From Charina bottae (Eukaryota > Chordata > Lepidosauria > Squamata > Charinaidae): a stretch of 64,000 nucleotides of DNA. This document shows positions 14,554 through 26,167 of this stretch, piece by piece. The notes beneath the pieces were generated by a model. That model did not search any database. It worked only from the letters and a program-made list of their open reading frames with translations, and was not told where the DNA came from. The stretch is taken from positions 89,477,421 to 89,541,420 of the forward strand of contig JALMGJ010000005.1 of NCBI GenBank assembly GCA_023362775.1, written 5' to 3'. A program made the translations under genes and the position numbers. Positions within the stretch are counted from its first letter, which is position 1. Every line of letters begins with the position of its first letter.

Positions 14554-14610
14554 CTATTAGATGGCAGGAGTGAGATACAGAAACTTGTCACCTTCGCTGC
14601 CCTCTGGTGT
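14554..14610. promoter_or_regulatory. Paired CTCF-like motifs in an unclassified repeat
   Basis: CTATTAGATGGCA (14554-14566, plus) and TGCCCTCTGGTGT (14598-14610, read on minus as ACACCAGAGGGCA) approach the CTCF core CCASYAGRKGGCA with two and one mismatches. The layout and flank resemble the pair at 32774-32825, so both seem to be copies of one dispersed repeat. Binding is inferred from the motif only. Confidence 0.45.
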
Positions 14611-15244
14611 TCCGATGATCTGCTGCAATTCAGATCTGGCAGCTTTACTAAAACGATGATCCCTACATCACAGACATCCCCAATTAATCTTTTTTTTTTA
14701 AATCCTTAGTCCAAAAGTTGGGCTTAACCTAATGCTTGTTTTCCCTGTACCCCAATAACCTGGATACATGATGCAAGGAACTTTTTTTTTTTTTGCTTCG
14801 TTTCTGTAATTCGTTCCAACAAGTGAGAGTTGCAGCAGGATTTTTGGCACAGAGTCACGAGATGGTGGTCAGAGAGCCTCCGTCTCATTTGCAAAGGAAC
14901 CCTTTTCCTTTTGACCTACTTTGAATTAATTGTAATGCATCAGCTGAAGCATTCTCCGTGGCTGGAGAGGGTTTTGCTTTGTGCCTCCAATTAGGTTCTT
15001 TTTTCTTTCATTTTCTTTGCTCTGGTTCACTTGCTCCACCTTCCAGACTATAAAGTTCCTTAAAATCTGAAGTGTGCATGGGTCGTTGATTGGATTGGAC
15101 AGCTCTCTAGGAAACTCGAGATGCTTGCATTCCACATTTTCTATCCTTGAAGAACTGCCACAAATCTTCCCCCCAACCCTTATTAGAGAATCTGCAAGAG
15201 ATTATCCTTCAATAAAGTGCCTGTGTTCCAACAAAGGGAAAAGG

Positions 15245-15245
<1 letters not shown>

Positions 15246-15301
<56 letters not shown>
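15246..15301. repeat. (CA)n microsatellite
   Basis: About 28 uninterrupted CA units, 40 bp before a Sauria SINE. Confidence 0.95.
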
Positions 15302-15303
<2 letters not shown>

Positions 15304-15340
15304 TTACTGTTTAAAAAATAAAGAACCTTCAGATATAAGG

Positions 15341-15590
15341 AGAGCCAGTTTGGTCTAGTGGTTAAGGTGCTGGGCTAGAAACCAGGAGACTGAGAGTTCT
15401 AGCCCCACCTTAGGCATGAAAGCCGGCTGGGTGACCTTGGGCCAGTCACACACTCTCAGCCCAACTCACCTCACAGGGTGGTTGTTGTGGAGAAAATAGG
15501 AGGAGGAAGGAGTATTAGGTATGTTCGCTGCCTTGAGTTATTTATAAAAATAATAAAGGCGGGATAGAAAATAAATAAATAAATAAAATA
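15341..15590 (+). mobile_element. Sauria-type SINE, full length
   Basis: The tRNA-related head has an A box TGGTCTAGTGG and a near-consensus B box GTTCTAGCCC. It is followed by the body GGGTGACCTTGGGCCAGTC and the Bov-B-related tail (GCCTTGAGTTATTTATAAAA, then AAAGGCGGGATAGAAAATAA) ending in AAAT repeats. Such SINEs are retroposed by Bov-B LINE machinery and are characteristic of squamates. This is the best-preserved copy in the window. Confidence 0.93.
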
Positions 15591-15934
15591 ATCTTGTCTA
15601 TTCCAAAACACCTCTTTCAAAGGATTTGCAGAAGGATGAAAAGGTCTGATGGGAAATTCACATCTTCTCTGAAAATGCACCAATTAAACTATAACTATTG
15701 GTATTAATGACCCTAACTTTCAGTTATTGATGCAATTCATAGTTTTATGCATTGTTTCATTTGAATTACTAGGTAAGGCGATGTGCAAATAACTGCATAG
15801 ATAAATAAATCTTTCAGGAGTTAAGGATGTTCTATTTATTTTTCTTATTTAAATGATCATCTAGCAGGCTTTGATATAAGGATAAAAACTGGAAGATTAG
15901 GGAATCTTTCTATATTTCTGCATCTCGGGAACCT

Positions 15935-16100
15935 TTTCTTGACTCAGAAGCTAAGCAGGGTCAGACCTGATTAGAAGTTGGATGGAAGACCTCAAGAAAC
16001 CCCAGAGTTGTAGGTTAGATTGAAAATTGGAAAAAAAAAACATGTAAGAAGGTGACAACCACTCCTATATTGCTTCCAAGAAACATGGATATGTCCAAAA
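15935..16100 (+). mobile_element. 5S rRNA-derived SINE, old copy
   Basis: ACTCAGAAGCTAAGCAGGGT, then CAGACCTGATTAG and TTGGATGGAAGACC, follows the 3' half of 5S rRNA, which includes the internal promoter. A non-5S body (GGTTAGATTGAAAATTGG and so on) follows and is shared with four other loci in the window. It is not a functional 5S gene: the 5' part is missing and the match is imperfect. Confidence 0.75.
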
Positions 16101-16506
16101 ATCTACCAGGAGGCCAACTCTCCTTGAAATGTTAGCTTTTCATAAAGAATAATTCCCAAAGCTTCTCTCTCCCCCTTTTTTACATTCATCTCGAGTGATG
16201 TATTCATTTCCTCACCCTTTTATGCCTATATATCCCACCTTTCCTCTGGAGCTGAAGACAGTCTGAGTGGGGGTCTCCCCTCACTTTATCCCCACAGCAG
16301 CCACCCCAAGTGATAGGTTGGGCAAGTAAGACTTCAACATCACCCAGGGATCATGGGGAGGAGAGGAGGCTTCAGCTCTGGATTCACCATCAAGCAAAAT
16401 CAGCACCTGCTTGGGGCCCCAAGGAAAGGGGGCCCACAGAGTCTGTCCCCCCTTAGCACTCATGCCCTTAACTCTTTCACTGCCACACTTGAGTTTTCAG
16501 CACCTA

Positions 16507-16818
<312 letters not shown>

Positions 16819-16819
16819 C

Positions 16820-16824
<5 letters not shown>

Positions 16825-16898
<74 letters not shown>
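16825..16898. repeat. (GA)n microsatellite forming the exon's polypyrimidine tract
   Basis: About 36 GA units on the plus strand. On the transcribed minus strand this is (CT)n immediately followed by GTTTTAG and the ZCCHC24 exon, so the repeat is the polypyrimidine tract of the 3' splice site, about 7 nt from the exon. Confidence 0.95.
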
Positions 16899-16900
<2 letters not shown>

Positions 16901-17240
16901 AAGCAACCTTAATTAACAGCCAGGACAGAAAATGAAAGTGCATTCCCCAGTCTTTGCTGACTGCATTAAAATAACAACAACAATAACAATAGCAGGAGCA
17001 ATTCCTACATTATGACAAGGTAAATCAGTTTGGAAACTGAAAGAAACATGCAATTTGCTAAATTGTTTGCCTTCTGGAGGTCCCTTGCATTTCTGACTAC
17101 AGGAAAGTAGCTAAGCAACTTCTTTTCATTTTTGCTTTTTGAGAGTTGACTTAATATAGATTTTAACCAAGGTTCAACTGACAGGTGTCAGCTAAAAGTC
17201 TAGAGAGGAGTAAAGTTAAGAGGGTTTTGTATCTCTCTGC

Positions 17241-17253
17241 TGCCTTCTAGTGG
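17241..17253 (-). promoter_or_regulatory. CTCF-like motif in a dispersed repeat
   Basis: On the minus strand it reads CCACTAGAAGGCA, one mismatch from CCASYAGRKGGCA. It is preceded by CCAGATGA, as at 32774 and 56603. Motif-based inference only. Confidence 0.45.
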
Positions 17254-18238
17254 TCATCTGGATTTTATTTTCTTTTTCTTTTTTACTTTGTTTTTCACCT
17301 CTCCTCATGGCCAATAGGCAAGGAATACTGTAAACTGAAATTATATTTATATTAATAAGTATAATGAAAGGATGATCTATCATTTAAAAAGAAAAGATTA
17401 TAATTTTACTGGTCCTTGGGTGCACTGAAACAAGTTCTTTGGATCCTTACCGAAGCATTTCCCAAAATATACCATGTTATCGTTCCTATATTATTTTGAG
17501 TATTCTCAGTCTTTCACACATATCTTTACTCATTGATAGAATAATCCTATGCATGCATTTACTCAAAGGCTACATTAACTGCAATGTATTCATCTCCCCC
17601 CATTTTTAATTCTATTTATTATCTGACTGGTACTAAAAATTTCCTTGGTGGTTTGCCAGCTAAAAGAATAAAAAGGTAATTTAGTACAGTGCAATATATT
17701 TCTGTTCACAACTTTTTCTTATAGATGTATCTCTATGCAAAGCTTTCCCAAAGAGATCTATTCAGAGTATCCATGTGTGTGTGTGCGCGCCCTCTTAAGT
17801 ACAGCACAATGAATATTAAAAAAAAAGGTTGTGGCAGACATCTTGACTTTTTTGACCCCCCCCTCTGCAGACACCCCAGGATCTACTTTTGTATGCAACG
17901 TGTCCCATTATTTTAATACAGTTTCTGAGCTGGAGAATATTTCAACCTAGATGTTAGTGCAAAATTTGAATATCAAGCTTCTTCATGCCGTAACGTATTA
18001 TATTTTGGCCCGTTCTATTATTTCACTTGAAAAGGAATCCAGAATGAATTTTATGACATCCCTGCATATAATCCAAAATTATGGATTGCCTGGCTATAGA
18101 ATTGCCAGCTTCGTTCTTTATTCACTCTGTTCTTTACCACTGCCAAAGTACACAGCATTGCTGTACACTTTATAACAACCTTATAAAGGTGATTAGAAGG
18201 GGCTGGTCCAAGAAAGAAAGAAAGAGATTTGTCTAAAG
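17254..18238. other. ZCCHC24: Intronic sequence, nothing specific recognised
   Basis: AT-rich intron with no exon or clear mobile element. Confidence 0.4.
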
Positions 18239-18321
18239 CAGTGTTTCTCAACCTTGGCCACTTGAAGATGTGTGGACTTCAACTCCCAGAATTCCCCAGC
18301 CAGCATGGTTGAGAAACACTG
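18239..18321. mobile_element. hAT-type MITE, family B, 83 bp
   Basis: Starts CAGTGTTTCTCAACC and ends GGTTGAGAAACACTG. The identical 8-bp target duplication GTCTAAAG lies on each side (18231-18238, 18322-18329). The interior includes TGTGTGGACTTCAACTCCCA. Related fragments occur at 44780-44874 and 51201-51269. Confidence 0.92.
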
Positions 18322-18329
18322 GTCTAAAG

Positions 18330-20644
18330 TCACTGCATTAGTGTTTGGCCATGGCCAGATTTGAGCAAAATACACCGAAAAATACATTCATTCTTTTGTT
18401 CAGTTCCAAAGTTGGAGTTGAAACAAAACCTCTTCCCTTGCCTTCAGAGATTGTCAATGGTGGAATTTCTTAGAAGGGGATTCCAGCATTATGGTGCATC
18501 TCAAAAGATGGCTGCTTGCATTTTTCCTATTGCTGGAAAAGGCAGCAGAGTGCTTCTTCTTGCAGCTATAGATATTTCTTGTCTCACTCCTGATTCTGGA
18601 TGCTTGGCTTCCTTGGTAACTTCCCCCACTGGGGGAAATATTTTTGGCTGCCCTAGTTTTGAGCCACAGAATATTTGTGTTACGTGCAAATATTAGACCC
18701 TTGTGACTCTAACAGTAGTTACTGCCATCCCCTTGCATTCTCCAATAATTTTTTCTTGGGTTGTTCTTTTCCATGTTGTTATTTTATTATCCCATTTCTG
18801 GAAACTGTGAATCATAACCTTGGTGGGTCTGATGATCCATGTGTGCAATATTGTTATCTCTTGTGGTTACTTAACATTCCCTAAGCGCTCTAAGGTTTCG
18901 TAATTGTTTGGGGCTCTTTGTAAACACAATAAAATTAAAATTCTGGCAGTATAAACATTTCCTTTATTTTATGCAGATGCCCCATTATTGAAGATACATT
19001 CTTTCCTGCTCATTGAGTTCTGCAAGGAGAAGACGGGTCCATTCATATCTATCCTAGATCTCTTGCTTTGCTAGCAAAAGTGATGGCCAATCTCTGGGTA
19101 TAATAAACCATGTATTAAACTTCCACTCCAATATATAATTTTAATTACACTGGACGAAACATTCCTTTAATGCTAAATCACTTTTCTGAGATCCCAGCAG
19201 AAGTGAGATGGTTGAATTACAGCTCAGATCATTAGGTCTCTTGGACATCTGTTTATTCAGCTGATTACTTGACACTAATGGATCCTAATTTACAGTGACA
19301 TTTGTTGAAGAAACAAATTCTTTCCAAATTTCCACACCCACACCCTCAAACACCCTCACTGGAAACCTTATTCCAAAGGTTGTTGGTAATGTATCGTCAC
19401 CCAAACAGGTCAAAGGTTTGATACAATTCCCTTTCTGTTGAGCCAAAAGAGTTGATAAGGTTTTTAGAAGAAATGTAAACTTTTCAAAAGCTGAATGAAT
19501 TCTTAACTTTAGGAGAATCTGGGAACTTGAACAGTGTTTGCGTATAGAGATCCAAATAGCTTTTGATTGTTCAAAAGAGAAAACAGGTGTCTGGCAAACT
19601 TGGCAGGGACAGCGGACCCCATAGTTGGTGGCGATAATTTGTGTCGTGCTCTGGGTGTGCGAGAACTTTAGAAAAGTACATTCTAGCATATTTAACCCTG
19701 CTGAAGTACACAATGGAAGAAAGTGGTTCCCTTGCTTTAGTGAGTTGGAACAATGGACTCCCTTATTTCCAATACACAGTGCAGCTTTTCCTGCTTCAGA
19801 GGGATCAGGTGGCAAGTGGAAAGCTGGGCTCCTTAAAAGTTAGGGAACATGTCTCTACCTGAATGGTGAGGAAGCAGACTTTGGCCACAGAGAGGAGAAG
19901 GAAGCAGACTTCATGAATAGAATTAAAGTCAGGAAGATGTGTGGATAAGCTTGTCTAGCTTTTAGGTCAGATCTGAAATAACTCTTTAAGCATCTTTGGC
20001 TGAATGTTTAACAGAACAGCTGCAAACAAGAGTTGTTTCCAAGAAAATTTAGATTTCCAACCCAAGGCGTCTCCCCAAAGCAGGGAAGATTGTGATCAAA
20101 TGCTTATCCAGGCAACTACTCAGGTGATCCCTGTCACATGAGATGAAACCAAAGAAGCTGAAAGGACATGGGAGACAACGCTACAAGTGAAAAGCATTAA
20201 TGGTCCTTAGGTCATTCCAGCTATATATGTTAATAGAATTCTTGCAACAGTTATGAAGCATATGATGATATGCATGCTGAAAATAAGAGAATTGAGACTA
20301 GGACACTTCCAAATCATCAGCCTTGTTATCCCTTGACTCTTCTGAATTTTGAATTAATCTGAGATTGATGCTGGCTGCTATAGTGATTTTCATGTTTAGT
20401 TGGACATCAGGATACCATGATCAAGAACATAGTTATATATGAGTCTAGAACTCACAGAGAATGACCAGCCTATCCGGGCTGTAAGCTGATCAGTGCTCAC
20501 TTATTGGCAAGTAACTACAAGCCCCCTCGAGTCCATGCCTGAAGACACTTCCCTTCCCCTATTTGTTAGCATATCCCTGCGTTTCTGTGCTTGCCATGGT
20601 GGGAAACTTCCATGGCCTTCAAAACTCTATGGCTGCCATGCTAT
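18330..20644. other. ZCCHC24: Intronic sequence with one unexplained open frame
   Basis: No element or exon is recognised. A 176-codon minus-strand frame at 19815-19285 has no recognisable domain, signal or splice context. It is probably chance, though it is the longest unexplained frame outside the LINEs. Confidence 0.35.
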
Positions 20645-20961
20645 AGGTAAAGGTTTTCCCCTGCACAGTTGTGTCCGACTCTAGGGGCCAGTGCTCCACT
20701 CTGTTTCTTAGCCGAAGAGCCAGCGCTGTTCAAAGACGCTTCCGCAGTCATGTGGCCGGCATGACGTGCGCGGAACGCTGTTACCATCCCACCAAATTGG
20801 TAGCTATTTATCTACTTGCATTTGCATGCTTTCGGATTGCTAGGTTGGCAAGAGCTGGGGCTACTGCAGGAGCTCACTCCGTCATGTGGCGCTTGGGTCT
20901 CGAACCGCCGACCTTCCGATCGACAAGCCTGGCGTATTACCTGCTGAGCCATCGCGCCCCT
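20645..20961 (-). mobile_element. tRNA-derived SINE, second family
   Basis: Minus-strand copy. Its complement starts with a tRNA-like GGGGCGCGATGGCTCAGCAG head and continues through the shared body (GTCGATCGGAAGGT, AAAGCATGCAAATGCAAGTA, ATGCCGGCCACATGAC). It ends with the AGAGTCGGACACAACTG-type tail and GGGAAAACCTTTACCT. It matches the copies at 27213 and 37126. The open frame across it is a by-product. Confidence 0.88.
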
Positions 20962-21273
20962 CACCATGCTATAGAGCACATTTATTTAACCATGCCAGCA
21001 TGCTGCTACAGCAATCCTAGCAGATGGGAGAGGAGGCAAACCAAGGTCACTTTCTGGGGCACAGCAACCAGCAACCATTCCCCAAGCAGCATTTGCCAGG
21101 ATTCAACTGAACTTACAATGACAAACTGCCGATCATGACTTCCTGGGTTCAAGAAAGAGCTCATCCTGGGCCTGGGCTATCATCTGGAAGACCTCTGGGA
21201 TAAATTACTTAATGGAAGAGGCAAAATTCTTTTTTGCTTGCTTCATTCTTCCCCCCCCCCCCTCAATCTCTAA

Positions 21274-21383
21274 TGTTGGTGGGGGTGTTGTACTCTCCTT
21301 GATAGTTCCTTGGTTGGGCTGTTGTTTGCTGCTTGGTTGATTGACTGAGTTAATAGTTCCTTAATTAGGGTCTATTGTGCTGT
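21274..21383 (-). mobile_element. Penelope-like element, 3' fragment
   Basis: The reverse complement (AGCACAATAGACCCTAATTA, then GGAACTATTAACTCAGTCAA, then CCAAGCAGCAAACAACAGCC and onward) corresponds closely to about 55465-55574, just downstream of the endonuclease frame of the element at 54470. It preserves only this non-coding 3' part, next to a poly-C run. Confidence 0.85.
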
Positions 21384-22456
21384 CTGAAAGATGAACATAC
21401 AAACATGCACTCACAAAATGAATTCTTATCCCAATACATATCCCTATGGTATACTACCTCTGAACATTGAAGCTCTGTTTTATCATGATGAATAGCAGTT
21501 ATAGATCGATCACCCATGAATCTGTCCAAAGCCATCTCAGTCATTTGCCACTATTTCCGTTCATGAAACTCATAAATCAGGTAGGCATTTTAGGAAAAAG
21601 AACTTCTTTGGGGATCGCCCTGAGATAGTTCAAAAGCCACCTTACTTGGCATACCTGGAAGTTCTGAAGGGCCCAGAATGCCAAAAGGATGAATAACCTT
21701 TTCCACTGCTCCCATTCCTTCAACAGAAGGAGAGAACATCACCATAATCTTATAACAGGATGTCTCAAGACTGTGGGTCATGGAGCTTCTTTCTGCCCCA
21801 AAGACCTAGACTCCTTACCTCTTCAGAAGGTGAGACACGTCTCCGAGAACGTTTGGATGAAGGCATGGTGCTAGTAGGCGTGTTTTAGCTGTTCTTCAGA
21901 GAAGAAGGGGAAGCTGAAATTTATTGGAGAGTGGGAAGGTGTTGCTGGTCAGAGGAGAAGGCACCACAGTACATCCAGTTGATGGGAGACAGAAGGACTC
22001 CGACTTCCACAGCAAAGCCTGAACCTGTTCAGCAAACTGGTGGCTGAAGGTCCCAGAGACAGACAACAAGCAATCTATGGGACAGCAACCCGCACATCTG
22101 TGTCTCTTAAAGTGACTGAAGCCAAGAAAGCGAATGGAGAGGGAAAGGGAGAGAGATTGCTGGGAGGGTTTTGCTAACAGAAACTTGAAAGAACTTTCCC
22201 ATCTCTGGGAAGAATCGAAAACGAAAGGAGCACAAGAGAGGAGAAATGAATGTAAGAACTTAAAAGGAAGCAAGAAAAGAAACACAGCAGGGAAGAAAAG
22301 TAGAAGCCTTTGAAACACAAAAGAGAAACTTAGGAGAACAGAAGAGGGGGAGCTAGTAATACAGACTCAGTGTATTTTGTATTTTGTAAATACACTTGTT
22401 TGTTAATGAAACTGGTTGCTCCCCCAGTGGATTCTTATTAAACAAGTAGCATTAAA
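21384..22456. other. ZCCHC24: Intronic sequence, nothing specific recognised
   Basis: Purine-rich between 21890 and 22350. A 140-codon minus-strand frame (22318-21896) is a by-product of that composition. A (GT)n run begins about 22457. Confidence 0.4.
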
Positions 22457-22517
22457 TGTGTGTGTATGTATGTGTGTGTGCATTAGCATTAAGTGTGTGT
22501 GTGTGTGTGTGTGTGTA
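22457..22517. repeat. Interrupted (GT)n microsatellite
   Basis: GT units broken by TATGTATG and a short unique segment, with the longest run at the right end. Confidence 0.85.
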
Positions 22518-22746
22518 ATTATTGGTTCCCACCCCCCAAATTCAAATCAAACACAGACTCTGCCATAAATCTGTCCCTTGTTCTACAAGGCTGGGTTTTG
22601 CAATATATCAGAAGAGAAGCAATAAGTATCACTAATCAGAGAACCTCAGACAGACAGTTGCAAACACAATCCAATTCCAGAGGGTGCTTGGGGTGGCAGT
22701 TGCTTTGGACAAGAGGCCTCTCCCTGTTGGTCCATATACTGTAGAT

Positions 22747-22815
22747 CAGTGTTTTTCAAACGTGGCAACTTTGGGTTGCCAAGGTTAGCCAAGTTGCCAA
22801 GGTTGAGAAACCCTG
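22747..22815. mobile_element. hAT-type short element, family B-like
   Basis: Starts CAGTGTTTTTCAAACGTGGC and ends GGTTGAGAAACCCTG. The flanking octamers CTGTAGAT and CTCTAGAG differ at two positions. The interior repeats GGTTGCCAAGGTTAGCCAAG. Confidence 0.6.
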
Positions 22816-22823
22816 CTCTAGAG

Positions 22824-23080
22824 AATAAAATTGCTTGGATTCACTGTCAGTTGGGTGCTAGTTGGGCCGATCCTAGTGAGAGAACTGAGGCCATCTTCTG
22901 CAAGGTTGCCTGGGAGCGGTTTCAGCCTGTTAGCCCTGATGAAGTGGGCAAAGTTCTCTGGGGGACCAGCTCTGCCGCCTGCAGCTCAGATTTTTGCCTT
23001 TCCTGGTTGGTGAAAGCATCAAGGAAGTGAGAGGAGGCTGGGCTCAGGCGGTGGCCTGAGTGACTCTGATATGAGGAACC
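22824..23080 (+). mobile_element. L2-like LINE reverse-transcriptase fragment, diverged
   Basis: The frame reads WERFQPVSPDEVGKVLWG, then SCLSWLVKAS-like sequence. This corresponds to the segment just before the RT core of the element at 41570 (WEQFDPVGPKEVDRILR, then CPSWLVQAARE). Only this internal piece is present and it is more diverged than the other two copies. Confidence 0.65.
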
Positions 23081-23147
23081 TTTTCTGGGTTATCTCATCG
23101 GGCAGTGTGACCCTTTGCCACATTTCTGTAATGGTGTTGGGATAAAT

Positions 23148-23580
23148 CATAGCTTTCCAAACTGTGTGTCGCGACACAGTACTGTGTCGCCCGCGGGGCC
23201 CAGGTGTGTCGCCTGAAAACCCGGAAGCGCTGATGGTGTGTTGCCGCCACCGCTTGTGGCGGGCCATCAGTGCTTCTGGGTTTTCGCGCGGCACATCAGG
23301 ACACTGCTGCTGCTGCCGCAGCGCACAAAAACCCGAAAGTGCCGCGGTGGTGGTGGGTGAAAACCTGGAAGCACCGCCGCTGTGGCGGTGTGCGAAAGCC
23401 CAAAAGCGCTGCGGTGGCGGTGGCGGGGGAAAGCCCAGAAGCACTGCCGCAGTGCACAAAACCCCGGAAGCGCCGCCGCTGCCATGCATGAAAACCTGGA
23501 AGCGCCATGGCGGCAGTGCTTCCGGGTTTTCGCGTGCCGCCATTGGTGTTTTGCCAACGGGAAAAGTTTGGAAAGCCCTG
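23148..23580. mobile_element. hAT-type MITE, family A, long CpG-rich interior
   Basis: A 433-bp element with the terminus CATAGCTTTCCAAAC and its complement (AGTTTGGAAAGCCCTG). The flanking octamers GGATAAAT and GAATAAAT differ at one base. The interior is a CpG-rich minisatellite of roughly 33-bp units built on AAAACCCGGAAGCGCCGCCG. Overlapping frames on both strands (up to 174 codons) reflect the repeat, not a protein. Confidence 0.88.
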
Positions 23581-24278
23581 GAATAAATAATAACTTCAGA
23601 GTTTCTTTTCTGTTCAGTTTTTTTTTAATGCTTCTTCAGCTGAACTATATGCATCTTGGATGATAAATAATGGTCACTAAAAGTAATGATCCTCTGTGCT
23701 CCCTTCTTGCCTCCCCCTTACACTGTAGTAAAGCAAATCTTTACAAAGTGTGTGTGGGGAGGTGCGTGGGGGTGTTATATTAAATGTACAGGTACTTTTG
23801 GAAATAACAGGAAAAAGGAGGACCTTTTATTGCTGCAATTAAGAGTGAATGGCACGATTTGGCAGTGTTCTTCGGGAAATGCTTATATGCTTCCAGATGT
23901 GGATTAAAGCAATCACACATATTGGAAAGAAGGGATTGACCAAAATCCTGTACATCTAAACCTCCTGTACATCTAAAGCTCAACACATGCACACTATTCA
24001 AATTGAGCCTTGCACAACCAATCTAGCAAAAAATGTTGGCTTAATGTTTTGGAATGAAACAGCACTATGCTTAATTGAGCTGATCATTAGGGACAATTGG
24101 GGGGAATCAAAATGAGGTTGGGAACCTTTGCCCAGTGTCAGCAAAGCTGTCAAACTTGCTCTTTTGCAATTTCTTAAATCACCAGACAATAAACCATCTC
24201 AATAGCAGGTCATCTGGAATAGAAGAAACTAGCCTATTATTTTCTTTGAAGACAGTTGTGTTCTTATATTCTGTAGGA

Positions 24279-24639
24279 CAGAGCTTTCCAAACTTTTCAT
24301 GTTGGTGACACACTTTTTAGACATACATCATTTTGTGACACACTCTTACAGCAGGGCACAAGGCAGGCACTAGGACCTGCGCGGAATCACAGCTGGTTTG
24401 GAGGCAGTCAGGCACAAGGCAGGCACTAGGATCTGCGTGGAATCCCAGCAGGTTTGGAGGCAGCAAGGCACAAGGCAGGCACTAGGACCTGCGCGGAATC
24501 ACAGCAGGTTTGGAGGCAGCCAGGCACAAGGCAGGCACTAGGACCTGCGCGGAATCCTGGCAGGGTCAGAGGCAGCAGCAGCCGGAGACACTGCAGCCGA
24601 CACACTAACGTGTCCCGACACACAGTTTGGAAAGCTCTG
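24279..24639. mobile_element. hAT-type MITE, family A, four internal 56-bp repeats
   Basis: CAGAGCTTTCCAAAC terminus and its complement, with the exact target duplication CTGTAGGA (24271-24278, 24640-24647). The interior has about four tandem copies of a 56-bp unit beginning GCACAAGGCAGGCACTAGGA (24356, 24412, 24468, 24524). No transposase. Confidence 0.95.
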
Positions 24640-24647
24640 CTGTAGGA

Positions 24648-25925
24648 GCATCACAGCCTCTCAAGTGGCCCATCTCAATTGAGGCCTCCAAAGAAGAGGA
24701 AGGACTGAGGAGGAACCAAATGATCTGCTCCCATAATTGCAGGAGACCTTGCCTCCTTCCACCTCTTCCTCCTCCTGCTTCATTGTCCCATTTCCCCCTT
24801 CCACTTGCCCTCTCCTTCCTCATATTTGCTCAAGGGTCAACCTTTGTACTAGTATGGCCACTTAGGGCTTTGCCAGAAACACTGGACTTCTGCTCCCTAA
24901 AATGTACTTATGCCAAAGTCTATGTACAAACACAACTTTTAAAATAATAACAGCTTTGGGATACCATGGGCAGTAAGATGAACCAGGTAATTCTGTCTTT
25001 CTGCTCTGGCTCTAGGCAATAGACAATGTTGGGTTTCCTGCTCTCGCTTCTTTGTCTTGAAACTAAATTTGGACAGGATAACTGTTCAATTAAAAGTCTT
25101 CCTTCCCATCCATGTTATCCGTGTACTTCTTTAAAACAATCCATTCCTGTTTTAACCATCTTTGTTGACTGTAAACCCAAGGATTGCTTTGCATTTAGAG
25201 TTGGAATCGTTTTAGAGTTCCTTTGGAAGTTGTTTATCTTCTCAAAACTCTTCTTGGGAAGCAAAAGAAAACAAATGTCAAGGTGACAAGAAACATAGAT
25301 GGAGTCAAAAGGAGACCTAACAAATGGAGCTACATGCTGGCTTTCAGAAGGTATGTCATAGGCCAGGTTCCTTTCCTTATCAGAGAAATTCCTGCTGCAG
25401 AGGATGTAATTTAATGGCAACATCTGTAGAAATTTTGAACTAAATGGAGTTGATGGAAACTATTCTCATTAGTCCATTCCCTATGAATTGAATCAACTGC
25501 TGGAGTTCTCTTCCTGATTCTCCCAAGATTTTCAGTCCAAGAAAGAAGCAGCAGCACCGAATTCAGGATCTTCTTCTTAAGGGGTGGGGTGGGGGAGCCC
25601 TCTTCTGCAGATTTCTATTTGTCTCCCAAAGCATGCATATTTAGGCTTAATGATTCACGCTAATAAAATAAAATTCCGTATCACAACATCCTGTATCCTG
25701 CAACCTTTAGAAAGAAACATACTTGGAATAGAACTCCACAATGTAGCCTTTTGCATGATTTTATTGAGTTTAGGATGGGTGGTCTAAGTGATTTCTAAGA
25801 CAAAAGGATTTCCGATATAAAAGGGTGTGACCAAAATTATGAAATAAATTCTGAAATGTTGCTTTGCTTCATTGGTCAGGAAATAACTATCTTTGTGAGT
25901 GATTATACATTAAAAAAAAGGCAAA
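24648..25925. other. ZCCHC24: Intronic sequence, nothing specific recognised
   Basis: No exon or mobile element is identified between the hAT element and the Bov-B 3' end. Confidence 0.4.
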
Positions 25926-26167
25926 AATGAAGTACTTTGGCCACATAATGAGAAGACAGGATACCCTGGAGAAGATGCTGATGCTAGGGAAAGTGGAAGG
26001 CCAAAGGAAGAGGGGCCGACCAGGGGCAAGATGGATGGATGATATTCTGGAGGGGACGGACTCGACCTTGGGGGAGCTGGGGGTGGCGATGGCCGACAGG
26101 AAGCTCTGGCGTGGGCTGGTCCATGACGTCACGAAGAGTCGGAAGCGACTGAACTAATAAACAACAA
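25926..26167 (+). mobile_element. Bov-B (RTE) LINE, 5'-truncated 3' end
   Basis: The frame MKYFGHIMRRQDTLEKMLML, then GRPGARWMDDILEG, then LWRGLVHDVTKSRKRLN and stop, is the extreme C-terminus of Bov-B ORF2. It is followed by the usual AATAAACAACAAA tail. It is closer to consensus than the copy at 9888. Confidence 0.88.

Noticed and set aside
15935..16000. A possible 5S rRNA gene
   Set aside because: Only the 3' half is recognisable, with several substitutions, and a SINE body shared by other loci follows.
19285..19815. A 176-codon minus-strand open frame
   Set aside because: No recognisable domain, no splice context and ordinary intronic composition. A frame of this length can arise by chance in 64 kb searched on six frames.
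20671..21138. A 155-codon plus-strand frame
   Set aside because: It covers a minus-strand tRNA-derived SINE. Similar frames occur at the other two copies.
23019..23543. A 174-codon minus-strand frame, with overlapping frames on the plus strand
   Set aside because: All frames lie over the CpG-rich repeat of a hAT element and reflect its repetition rather than a protein.
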